Below are positions 1-7,407 of a stretch of 64,000 nucleotides of DNA, piece by piece. This DNA comes from Streptomyces longisporoflavus (GTDB taxonomy: Bacteria > Actinomycetota > Actinomycetes > Streptomycetales > Streptomycetaceae). The notes below the pieces were generated by a model. It was not told the DNA's origin. It was given only the letters and a program-made list of their open reading frames with translations, and did no database searches. Location of the stretch: positions 434,001 to 498,000 of the forward strand of contig NZ_BMTR01000002.1 in the NCBI RefSeq assembly GCF_014649775.1, in the 5' to 3' direction. Position 1 is the first letter of the stretch. Each line of letters starts with the position of its first letter. Both the position numbers and the translations under genes were made by a program.

Positions 1-188
1 TGCGAGACGGCGTAGGAACCGCGCGAGGCCTCGATGCTGGAGTTGCTGGGTGCGGGCCCCCGCTCATAGGGATTGTCGGCGGCGGCCTGGGCGCCGGGCG
101 CGAGGCCGGTGCCGAGCAGACCGGCGGTGGCGACGGCGGCAGCCAGAGCTGTCCGCACCACAGGGCGGGAGAAGACGTGCAGGCGCAC
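1..188 (-). CDS. Secreted cutinase / polyester hydrolase, N-terminal part only (cut by window edge)
   Basis: Only the first ~62 codons are present; the gene continues past the left edge. GTG at 188 is preceded by GAGAGGA seven bases upstream. The protein opens with a signal peptide (basic Leu-His-Val-Phe-Ser-Arg start, Ala/Val/Gly-rich core, Ala-Gln-Ala-Ala cleavage region) and then reads ADNPYERGPAP followed by IEASRGSYAVSQ. This is the conserved mature start of actinobacterial cutinases and PET-hydrolase-like alpha/beta hydrolases (EC 3.1.1.74 type). These esterases cut cutin and synthetic polyesters outside the cell. The catalytic Ser-Asp-His triad lies outside the window, so activity cannot be judged. 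Confidence 0.8.
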   Translation of the reverse strand, partial: MRLHVFSRPVVRTALAAAVATAGLLGTGLAPGAQAAADNPYERGPAPSNSSIEASRGSYAVS

Positions 189-383
189 GGCGGGGTCCTC
201 TCGATCGTGGCGGAGCCACGCGGGAGGAGGGAGATACGCCCCGGTGGAGACCGCCGTGTTGGTTGGCGGTCCCCACCGTGGCGCCGTTGACGGGGTGTCG
301 ACATCGGCGAAATCACCGGTGTCGCAAGGACGCGGGCCGCGCGGGGACGTCTGCCTCCCGGCGACTCCGCGCGCACGGGGACG

Positions 384-2735
384 TCAGCCGCGCAGCGGTC
401 CCTCGCACCTGAAGTCGGATGTTCCGGCCCGTCCGCCGGTCCAGATGTCCACCTCGTCGAAGGTGCAGTTCATGTCGGTGAGATTGTTGTCGCCGCCTGC
501 CGCGCGATCGAGGATGTAGGCGTCGACGGTCTCGGACATGTCCTTGAAGACGCGGTCGGGGCTGGCCGCGTCGCCGAGGTTCGCGGTGATCCGCCCTTGG
601 CAGACGAACCGCGGGCGCGCCGGAGCGCTCGTCGAACGGCACTCGGGCGTGATGCCGGTCGTGGCGACGAACGAGGAGCGGACCTGACCGGCGGTGCTGT
701 CGCGCAGCCGGTCGACGGGCACGTACCGGGTCTCGGGCACGAACAGGTCGTCGACGTGCGCGATCTGCTGGTCGAGGAAGGCGTCGTACGCCCTTTGCAG
801 CCCGGCGTCCCGGCCGAGGCGGTCGCGCCAGGCGTCGAACGCGCCCGGATCGTCGGAGCGCAGGTAGCGGTACATCTCCTTGATGAGCGCCGGGCGTTCG
901 CTCCACAGGAACTCGAAGAACGTGCCCGCGTAGTCGTAGAAGCGGAAGCCGTCCCCCTCGTACGTGGCGTGCAGGATCTGGTGCACGCTCATGCGCGGCC
1001 CGCCGCCCGCGGTGTCGTCGATGATGCCCTGGACGAGGGATTTGCGGACCTTGATGCCGTCGTCGCGCGTGGCACCGTCGAAGAACTCCGCGGTGCCCTC
1101 GTCCATGGCGGTCGTGCGATCCCCCTCGTACCAGCGGCCCTCGCCGAAGAAGCCGGGCACCGCCCAGCGGCCGTTGAGGTAGTGCGTGTACTCGTGGCGG
1201 AACAGCTCCTCCAGCGTCAGCGAGGAGTCCCGGGGGACGCGCCGCTGGTAGGTGTAGAAGGTCGCGCCCTTCTCGATGTAGACGCCGCCGTTCTCGGTGC
1301 CCATGCCGGTGAGCAGCGGATGGAAGTTCTCGTAGTCGGCCCGCGAGGCGTACAGGACGGTGGTCAGGGTGGTGTTGGGGTCCTGGGCGAGCGGCTCCTC
1401 GGTGCCGACGACCCGGTGGAACTGGGCCTTGACCTGTTTGCTCGCGTAGTAGAGCTGGTCGACGGTGCCGCGGTCCAGGGCCGTGCGGACCTTCATGCCG
1501 CCCCCGTCGTACGCGTAGGTCCGCGGGAAGAGGCGGCGCTCGATGTCGCCCCTGCACACCTGGTACGGCTTGCAGGCGTCGAACTCGATCAGCCAGGTGA
1601 CGGCCTTGGCCCACGGGGCGCTGCCGTCACCGAAGGTGCGGGCGGTGGTGTCCAGGAGCGGGCCGAGCCCGGCGACGATCTCGCCGCGCAGGGTGTCGAT
1701 CTGGCCGAAGCGCCCGTACTCGCTCACCGCGTCGCGCGCCACCCAGGCGTTGGGCCCTGCCTTGAGATGGCCGTATCCGCCGAACGCCTTGAAGGCGGCG
1801 CGGTAGGAGGCGTCGGCCGCCACCGCGGCGCGGAAGGCGCTGTCCTGGTTGCCGGGGTAGACGCCGAGGTAGTTCAGGGAGAGCGCGGCGAGGGCGGCGC
1901 CCGCCCAGCTCGCGTCCCGTGCGGTGTCGGGGTGGCCGGCGTCCATGGTCGCCAGGACCCGTTTGACGAGCGGGAGTTGATGCTGACGCAATCCCGCCGC
2001 GCTGGCCGCCGTCAGTGCCTCGCGGAGTGTCTCGGCGTTGGAGCGGGTGACGTCGAAGGCATGGGCGGCCTTGCCGAACGCGTCCACGGCCGCGCGCATG
2101 GCGGCCAGGGTCGCCGGATCGGAGATGTCGACCTCGTCGTGCGAGAAGCCCTGGTAGGAGACGGCGTGGAGGTAGGTGAACAGCTCCAGAAGGTGGCTCT
2201 TGTTGGTGCCGTCGTGGGAGGCGGCGAGTTCGGTGGCGCGCCGGGATACGGCCTGGATATGTGCGGCCGACATCACCGGCGCGAGGCGCTTGTCCCACTT
2301 CCAGACGAGGCCGCGCAGGCAGCCGTCGGCGGTGACGGCGGGGTCGGCGAGGAACGCGGTGAACTGCGCGGGAGACAGGCCGGTGACGCCGTCGAGCGTG
2401 CACGGCACCGAGATCTTGCCGACGCTCGCGCGGGGCACACCTGACGTCGCCTTCTTCTCGTCCGTACGGGCGCCGGGGACACGGCCGCCGGTGAGTCCGC
2501 CGGGGGCGGGGAGCTGCCGGGCGGCGGGCTCGGGGGCGCTGGTGCGGCGATCTGCCCGGTCTGACGGGTTCGGCGCTTCGGGTCCCGGTGCGGCGGGCGA
2601 GGCGGGTAAGGCGGCGGCCGGACGCCGGTCGGGATCGGGGGCGTCCGCGGCAGCGGCCGGTGCAGCCGTGGCGCACAGGGTCACGGATATCGCCGCGGCG
2701 ACCACGGATCTGCGCAGGGTTCGGGGCTGGGGCAC
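384..2735 (-). CDS. Secreted M9-type (microbial) collagenase
   Basis: 783 aa. I chose GTG at 2735 over an upstream ATG at 2891 because AGGAG lies six bases before it and a good signal peptide follows at once (LRRSVVAAAIS...APAAAA). A Pro/Ala-rich linker follows, then an N-terminal activator-like helical region and a zinc-metalloprotease domain with HEYTH (His514-His518). Glu546 in DEGTAEFF sits 28 residues later, the spacing of the third zinc ligand in clostridial collagenases. No PKD or collagen-binding domain is evident at the C-terminus, so this is a short form. It probably digests collagen or gelatin outside the cell. A strong sigma70-type promoter is visible upstream. Confidence 0.88.
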   Translation of the reverse strand: MPQPRTLRRSVVAAAISVTLCATAAPAAAADAPDPDRRPAAALPASPAAPGPEAPNPSDRADRRTSAPEPAARQLPAPGGLTGGRVPGARTDEKKATSGVPRASVGKISVPCTLDGVTGLSPAQFTAFLADPAVTADGCLRGLVWKWDKRLAPVMSAAHIQAVSRRATELAASHDGTNKSHLLELFTYLHAVSYQGFSHDEVDISDPATLAAMRAAVDAFGKAAHAFDVTRSNAETLREALTAASAAGLRQHQLPLVKRVLATMDAGHPDTARDASWAGAALAALSLNYLGVYPGNQDSAFRAAVAADASYRAAFKAFGGYGHLKAGPNAWVARDAVSEYGRFGQIDTLRGEIVAGLGPLLDTTARTFGDGSAPWAKAVTWLIEFDACKPYQVCRGDIERRLFPRTYAYDGGGMKVRTALDRGTVDQLYYASKQVKAQFHRVVGTEEPLAQDPNTTLTTVLYASRADYENFHPLLTGMGTENGGVYIEKGATFYTYQRRVPRDSSLTLEELFRHEYTHYLNGRWAVPGFFGEGRWYEGDRTTAMDEGTAEFFDGATRDDGIKVRKSLVQGIIDDTAGGGPRMSVHQILHATYEGDGFRFYDYAGTFFEFLWSERPALIKEMYRYLRSDDPGAFDAWRDRLGRDAGLQRAYDAFLDQQIAHVDDLFVPETRYVPVDRLRDSTAGQVRSSFVATTGITPECRSTSAPARPRFVCQGRITANLGDAASPDRVFKDMSETVDAYILDRAAGGDNNLTDMNCTFDEVDIWTGGRAGTSDFRCEGPLRG

Positions 2736-3043
2736 GACAGGCTCCTGTCGGGTGGGAGGTGCGCGGAGGGCTTTAGACGCCAACTGCTGTGCATGCGAAG
2801 GCACTTGCGAGACCTGAGCCCCGCGCCATGTGATGCGTAACGTAGTAATGTGAAATGGTACTGACAACCCCTCAGACGCCGGATACCTCACAACTCCCTT
2901 ACGGTTTACACTCGTTCGCCCTGCTCATGCATATCGGGCACTCGCCGCATCCGGGGGCGGCAAGCAGGTGACCTTGTACGCTGGTGAACCACTCGGGGCG
3001 GGCGCGCGGGCCACGGCCTGCGGGCCACGAAGGGATCACCACC
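2736..3043. other. Divergent intergenic region between collagenase and GntR gene
   Basis: 308 bases without a gene. It holds the collagenase promoter (minus strand, listed separately). On the plus strand a weak -10 candidate TACGCT at 2977-2982 lies about 60 bases before the GntR start, but no convincing -35 was seen. No RNA gene was recognised. Confidence 0.5.
2839..2867 (-). promoter_or_regulatory. Sigma70/HrdB-type promoter of the collagenase gene
   Basis: Reading the minus strand, TTGTCA (2867-2862) and TACGTT (2844-2839) are separated by exactly 17 bases. Transcription would start near 2832, giving an untranslated leader of about 97 bases before GTG 2735. Confidence 0.65.
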
Positions 3044-3727
3044 ATGGGTCACCTCCCACAGCGCACCCTCATCACCCCCCGGGAGCGGCTGCGCGACCAG
3101 GTCGCCCATCATCTGCGCGCCGCGCTGATATCCGGCGAACTCCGGCCCGGCGAGGTCTACTCGGCGCCCGTGCTCGCCGAGGACTTCGGGATCTCCGCGA
3201 CGCCGGTGCGCGAGGCGATGCTCGATCTGGCCCGCGAGGGCCTGGTGGAGCCGGTCCGCAACAAGGGCTTCCGGGTCACCGAGGTCGACGAACGCGATCT
3301 CGACCAGTACACCGAGATCCGCACTCTCATCGAGGTCCCCATGGTCGGCCGCATCACCCGGTCCGCCTCACGCGCCGAGCTCGAACGCCTGCGCCCCGTG
3401 GCCGAGGAGATCGTGCGTGCGGCTCGCGACCACGATCTCATCGGCTATCTCGAGGCCGACCGGCAGTTCCACCTCTCCCTGCTCGCGCTCGGCGGCAACG
3501 ACCGCCTCGTCGAGACCGTCGGCGACCTGCGCAAGCGCTCGCGCCTGTACGGACTGACGGCACTGGACGAGCGCGGCCGGCTGGTCCCGTCGGCGCAGGA
3601 GCACATCGAGTTGCTCGACCTGATGGTGGCGGGCGACGCCGAAGGGGCGGAACAGTGCATGAACCGTCATCTCGGGCATGTCCGCTCACTCTGGGCGCGC
3701 GGCGACAAGGAGCAGGGACCGGCATGA
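3044..3727 (+). CDS. GntR-family regulator, FCD (FadR) subfamily
   Basis: 227 aa. ATG 3044 is preferred to the in-frame ATG at 2984 because AAGGGA precedes it at normal distance and the GntR wHTH domain starts directly after it. Residues ~10-75 form the winged helix (RLRDQVAHHLRAALISGEL, then ATPVREAM as recognition helix and GLVEPVRNKGFRVTEV). Residues ~80-220 are an all-helical FCD ligand-binding domain with the metal-binding His pattern (HLSLL; HIELLDLM; NRHLGHV). It may control the adjacent degradative genes, but no ligand can be inferred. Its stop codon lies inside a short tandem repeat. Confidence 0.88.
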   Translation: MGHLPQRTLITPRERLRDQVAHHLRAALISGELRPGEVYSAPVLAEDFGISATPVREAMLDLAREGLVEPVRNKGFRVTEVDERDLDQYTEIRTLIEVPMVGRITRSASRAELERLRPVAEEIVRAARDHDLIGYLEADRQFHLSLLALGGNDRLVETVGDLRKRSRLYGLTALDERGRLVPSAQEHIELLDLMVAGDAEGAEQCMNRHLGHVRSLWARGDKEQGPA

Positions 3728-3784
3728 CCCGGCAGGGGGCCGACATGACCCGGTAGGGGCCGGCATGACCCAGTAGGGCCTACT
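3721..3784 (+). repeat. Three imperfect ~20-bp tandem repeats ending in an inverted repeat
   Basis: Three copies of a unit containing GGC(C)GGCATGACCC(G/A)GTAGGG begin near 3721, 3741 and 3761. The first copy contains the GntR stop codon. The last copy merges into AGTAGG-G-CCTACT (3772-3784), a perfect 6-bp inverted repeat that could be an operator of the GntR protein for the downstream gene. Confidence 0.6.
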
Positions 3785-3823
3785 CGCGGGTTCGTTTGAT
3801 TCTTCAACGCATTGCGCGGTTCA

Positions 3824-3852
3824 TTGACGCGGACCGTTCACATCTTTATGGT
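3824..3852 (+). promoter_or_regulatory. Sigma70/HrdB-type promoter of the GH65 gene
   Basis: TTGACG (3824-3829) and TATGGT (3847-3852) are spaced by 17 bases. This predicts transcription from about 3859 and a ~32-base leader before ATG 3891, which carries an ACGGAG ribosome site. Confidence 0.7.
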
Positions 3853-3890
3853 CGCCTGACCTTCCCCGGCGACCCCCGCAACGGAGCACA

Positions 3891-6596
3891 ATGAGGTCCC
3901 TCCCCCGCACGGCCCGGTTCATCGCACCCCTCCTCGCGAGTGTGCTTGCGGCGGCCGTTCCCCCCACCGCGGCGGCCGGCACCGCGACACCGAGAACCGA
4001 AGAGCCGACGACACCCGCGCCCTCCGGCGACGGCTGGACGCTGACATCCACCCGCCTCGACGCGAAGGACACGTACCACGCCTTCGTCGGCAACGGCTAT
4101 CTCGGCCAGCGCGTCGCCCCCAACGGCGCCGGCTACACCGCCTCCGACGCCAAGACCGGATGGCCGCTGTTCACCCCCCGCTACGACGGTTCCTTCGTCT
4201 CCGGGCTCTACGCCCACAACAAGAGGACCACCGAGAACCGCCAGGTCGCCGCGGCCATCCCCACCTGGTCGCCGCTCACGGTGTCCACCGGCGGACGGCA
4301 ATCGGAGACGTTCACCTCCGCGACGCCGGCCTCCCGGATCTCGCACTACCGGCAAAGCCTCGACCTGCGCCGCGGCCTGGTGCGCACCGAACTCACCTGG
4401 ACGGCGAAGGACGGCCGGGCCACCGACCTCGTCTACGACGTCCTCGCGGACCGCGCCAACCCGCACGTCGGCGCCGTACGACTGCGCATGACCCCGCACT
4501 GGAACGGCGACGCGAAGGTCACCGATCGCATCGACGGCCGCGGCGCCCGGCGCGTCACCCCCACCGCCGAAGGCACCCGCTCCCGCGGCCGGACCATGAC
4601 CGTGGGCTTTCGCACGCAGGGTACGAAGACCGAGGGGACCGTCGCCTCGACCCTCCGCCCGGGGCACGGAGTGCGTACAGGAAATGAACAAGCCTCCGCC
4701 CCTGCCCGCAAGTTGAGCGCCCACCGCTCCGTCGGCGTTCCCGTCCGGGCAGGACAGACCTACGAACTCACCAAGTACGTCGGCGTCGACACCGCCCTGA
4801 CCTCCCGCTCCCCCGAACGCGACGCCGTCGCGGCCTCGCGGCGGGCCGCCGGACGCGGCTGGGACTCGCTGTTCAGCGGGCACGCCGCCGCCTGGCGCAA
4901 GCTGTGGCGCAGTGACATCGAGGTGGCGGGACAGGGCAAACGGCGCGACCTGCAGTCGTGGGTACGCTCCGCCCAGTACGGGCTGCTCTCCAGCACTCGC
5001 GCCGGCTCCTCCAACAGCATCTCCCCCACCGGTCTGAGCAGCGACAACTACGCCGGCCTCGTCTTCTGGGACGCGGAGACCTGGATGTACCCGGCACTGC
5101 TCGCCGCCCACCCGGGCCTCGCCAAGTCCGTGGTGGACTACCGCTACCGCACCCGGCACGCCGCCCGCGCCAACGCGAAGCAACTCGGCCACCGCGGCCT
5201 CTTCTACCCCTGGACCAGCGCGGGCAAGGGCGACCTCAAGTCCGAGTGCCACAGCGTCGACCCGCCGCACTGCCGCACCCAGAACCACCTCCAGAGCGAC
5301 GTCGCCCTGGCCGCCTGGCAGTACTACCTCGCCACCAAGGACACCCACTGGCTGCGCGCCCGCGGCTGGCCCGTGATCAAGGGAATCGCCGAGTTCTGGG
5401 CCGACCGCGCCACCCGCAACAGCGACGCCAGCTACTCCGTCAAGGACGTCGCCGGACCCGACGAGTACAGCAACGGCGTCGATGACGGCGTCTTCACCAA
5501 CGCCGGCGCCGCCACCACCCTGCGCACCGCGGGCCGCGTCGCGCGGATCCTCGGCAAGGACGCCCCCAAGAGCTGGAACACCGTCGCCGACAAGCTGCGC
5601 ATCCCCTACGACGAGAAGAAGAAGGTCTTTCGGCAGTACGACGGCTACAAGGGCTCGGTCATCAAGCAGGCGGACACCGTCCTTCTGATGTACCCGCTGG
5701 AGTGGCCGATGTCGAAGCAGGCCGCCGCCAACACCCTCGACTACTACGCGGCCCGCACCGACCCCGACGGCCCCGCCATGACCGACTCGGTGCATGCCAT
5801 CGACGCCGCGGCCATCGGTGAGCCCGGCTGCTCCGCGTACACCTACCTGGAGCGTTCCATCCGCCCCTTCGTCCGCGGCCCGTTCAACCTCTTCTCCGAG
5901 GCGCGCGGCGACAAGGCGGGGGCCACCGACCCCCTGTCGGGCTCCCCCGCACAGAACTTCACGACCGGCCAGGGCGGTTTCCTCCAGGTCTTCACCAACG
6001 GCCTGACCGGACAGCGGATGCGTGAGGACAGCGTGCACCTCGACCCGATGCTGCCGCCGCAGCTGGCCGAGGGCGTCAGGCTCAACGGGCAGCACTGGCA
6101 GGGCCGTACGTACGACATCGCCGTCGGCGCCCACGAGACCACCGTGCGCCTCACCCGCGGCGAGCCCTTCGAGATCGAGACCCCGCAGGGCAAGCAGATC
6201 GTCAGCCGGGAGGCTCCCGCGCACATCAAGACGCGCCGCCCGGACCTGGAGCCGACCGACAACCTCGCCAGGTGCCGCCCGGGGAAGGCTAGTTCGGAGC
6301 AGCCCGGTCAGTACGCCGACGCCGCTCTCGACGGCAACACCGCCACCGCCTGGGTCCCCGACTCCGCCCGCGCCACCCTCACCGCGGACCTCGGCAAGGT
6401 GTCCCGGATCTCCGGGATCACGCCGCACTGGACGGACGTGAAGCCGGAGAAGCACTCGGTGCAGACATCGCTCGACGGGCAGCACTGGAACACCGCCTCA
6501 CCGGACGGTGACACCGCCCGCTACATCCGGGTGAAGTTCATCTCCAAGGACGCCAAGAAGCCCGCCGGGATCGAGGAGTTGACCGCCGTCAGGTAA
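3891..6596 (+). CDS. Secreted GH65 glycosidase with C-terminal F5/8-type (discoidin) domain
   Basis: 901 aa with a signal peptide ending near the Ala-Ala-Ala-Gly at residues ~25-28. The N-terminal beta-sandwich is followed by an (alpha/alpha)6 barrel typical of GH65: FWDAETWMYPALL, then QNHLQSDVALA, then VAGPDEYSNGVDDG. Glu525 of GPDEY matches the family's general acid. The stretch NFTTGQGGFLQ resembles hydrolytic GH65 members (acid trehalase, glucosyl-galactosyl-hydroxylysine glucosidase) rather than phosphorylases, so I expect hydrolysis of an alpha-glucoside such as trehalose. Residues ~775-900 look like an F5/8 type C carbohydrate-binding domain (ALDGNTATAW, ARYIRVKF). A strong promoter precedes it and a hairpin terminator follows ten bases after the stop. 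Confidence 0.85.
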   Translation: MRSLPRTARFIAPLLASVLAAAVPPTAAAGTATPRTEEPTTPAPSGDGWTLTSTRLDAKDTYHAFVGNGYLGQRVAPNGAGYTASDAKTGWPLFTPRYDGSFVSGLYAHNKRTTENRQVAAAIPTWSPLTVSTGGRQSETFTSATPASRISHYRQSLDLRRGLVRTELTWTAKDGRATDLVYDVLADRANPHVGAVRLRMTPHWNGDAKVTDRIDGRGARRVTPTAEGTRSRGRTMTVGFRTQGTKTEGTVASTLRPGHGVRTGNEQASAPARKLSAHRSVGVPVRAGQTYELTKYVGVDTALTSRSPERDAVAASRRAAGRGWDSLFSGHAAAWRKLWRSDIEVAGQGKRRDLQSWVRSAQYGLLSSTRAGSSNSISPTGLSSDNYAGLVFWDAETWMYPALLAAHPGLAKSVVDYRYRTRHAARANAKQLGHRGLFYPWTSAGKGDLKSECHSVDPPHCRTQNHLQSDVALAAWQYYLATKDTHWLRARGWPVIKGIAEFWADRATRNSDASYSVKDVAGPDEYSNGVDDGVFTNAGAATTLRTAGRVARILGKDAPKSWNTVADKLRIPYDEKKKVFRQYDGYKGSVIKQADTVLLMYPLEWPMSKQAAANTLDYYAARTDPDGPAMTDSVHAIDAAAIGEPGCSAYTYLERSIRPFVRGPFNLFSEARGDKAGATDPLSGSPAQNFTTGQGGFLQVFTNGLTGQRMREDSVHLDPMLPPQLAEGVRLNGQHWQGRTYDIAVGAHETTVRLTRGEPFEIETPQGKQIVSREAPAHIKTRRPDLEPTDNLARCRPGKASSEQPGQYADAALDGNTATAWVPDSARATLTADLGKVSRISGITPHWTDVKPEKHSVQTSLDGQHWNTASPDGDTARYIRVKFISKDAKKPAGIEELTAVR

Positions 6597-6605
6597 AGCG
6601 CGTAA

Positions 6606-6646
6606 GCGGCGGTGGCGGCACGGAAAATCAGTGCCCCCACCGCCGC
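6606..6646 (+). terminator. Hairpin terminator after the GH65 gene
   Basis: A 16-bp stem with one mismatch (6606-6621 with 6631-6646) and a 9-base loop sits ten bases beyond the GH65 stop. The ATG at 6612, which could be taken as the next gene's start, lies inside the stem; this argues for the GTG at 6669 instead. Confidence 0.75.
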
Positions 6647-6655
6647 TCTCGTTGT

Positions 6656-6661
6656 TAGCCT
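6656..6661 (+). promoter_or_regulatory. -10 box of a probable leaderless methyltransferase gene
   Basis: TAGCCT is followed by seven bases and then GTG 6669, the spacing expected if transcription starts on the start codon. No ribosome-binding site precedes this GTG. No clear -35 was seen. Confidence 0.5.
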
Positions 6662-6668
6662 GCCGGGC

Positions 6669-7394
6669 GTGGCGGACGAGGCATACGAGAACCCGAAGCT
6701 GGCGGCGCTCTACGACCCGCTGGACCCGGACCGCGGCGACCTGGACGTGTACGCCGACGTGGCCGCGGAACTGAAGGCACGGCACGTACTCGACGTGGGC
6801 TGCGGCACGGGCACGTTCGCCCTGCTCCTGGCCGGGCGCGGGCTGGAGGTGACCGGCGTCGACCCGGCCGCGGCCTCCCTGGACATCGCGCGCGCCAAGC
6901 CCGGCAGCGAGCGCGTTCGGTGGCTCCACGGCGATGCGACGGCGCTGCCCGCGATGCGGGTCGACCTGACCACCATGACCGCCAACGTCGCCCAGGCGAT
7001 CGCCGACCCGCAGGTGTGGGAGGACAGCCTGCGCGGTATCCACGCCGCTCTGCGTCCCGGCGGCCATCTCGTCTTCGAGACCCGCGACCCGGCCCGGCGG
7101 GCGTGGGGAGGGTGGAACCGCGCCGCGACCCACCGCACGGTCGCCGTCGAGGGCGTCGGAGACGTCGAGACCTGGCTGGACGTCACCGGCGTCGACCTGC
7201 CGCTGGTGTCCTTCCGCCGCACCGTCATCCTGACCGCGACAGGCGAGACCCTCACCTCCGACTCGACCCTGCGCTTCCGCGAACGCGACGAGGTGACCGC
7301 CTCGCTCACCGCGCACGGCTACGTGCTGGACGAGATCCGCGACGCCCCGGACCGCCCCGGCATGGAGTTCGTCTTCCTCGCGCATCGCCCATAG
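6669..7394 (+). CDS. Class I SAM-dependent methyltransferase
   Basis: 241 aa. GTG 6669 is preferred to ATG 6612, which is inside the upstream terminator. A Rossmann-type SAM fold is visible: motif I VLDVGCGTGTFALLLA (residues ~40-55), acidic end of beta2 in VTGVDPA, DLTTMTANVAQ as motif IV region, and GIHAALRPGGHLVFETRD as the post-IV strand. The second half carries the small beta-rich tail common to small-molecule methyltransferases of this type. Substrate unknown. It is convergent with the sugar operon, with only 13 bases between the stop codons, and stands alone on its strand. Confidence 0.85.
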   Translation: MADEAYENPKLAALYDPLDPDRGDLDVYADVAAELKARHVLDVGCGTGTFALLLAGRGLEVTGVDPAAASLDIARAKPGSERVRWLHGDATALPAMRVDLTTMTANVAQAIADPQVWEDSLRGIHAALRPGGHLVFETRDPARRAWGGWNRAATHRTVAVEGVGDVETWLDVTGVDLPLVSFRRTVILTATGETLTSDSTLRFRERDEVTASLTAHGYVLDEIRDAPDRPGMEFVFLAHRP

Positions 7395-7407
7395 CCGCGC
7401 GGGCGCG

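Noticed and set aside
597..2444. 615-codon plus-strand open frame opposite the collagenase
   Set aside because: Shadow of the collagenase gene, which has an intact HEYTH site and a promoter on the minus strand.
3846..6485. 879-codon open frame on the minus strand opposite the GH65 gene
   Set aside because: It is antisense to a clear GH65 protein with signal peptide and motifs; its product is low-complexity Val/Gly/Arg with no domain. GC-rich third positions create such shadows.
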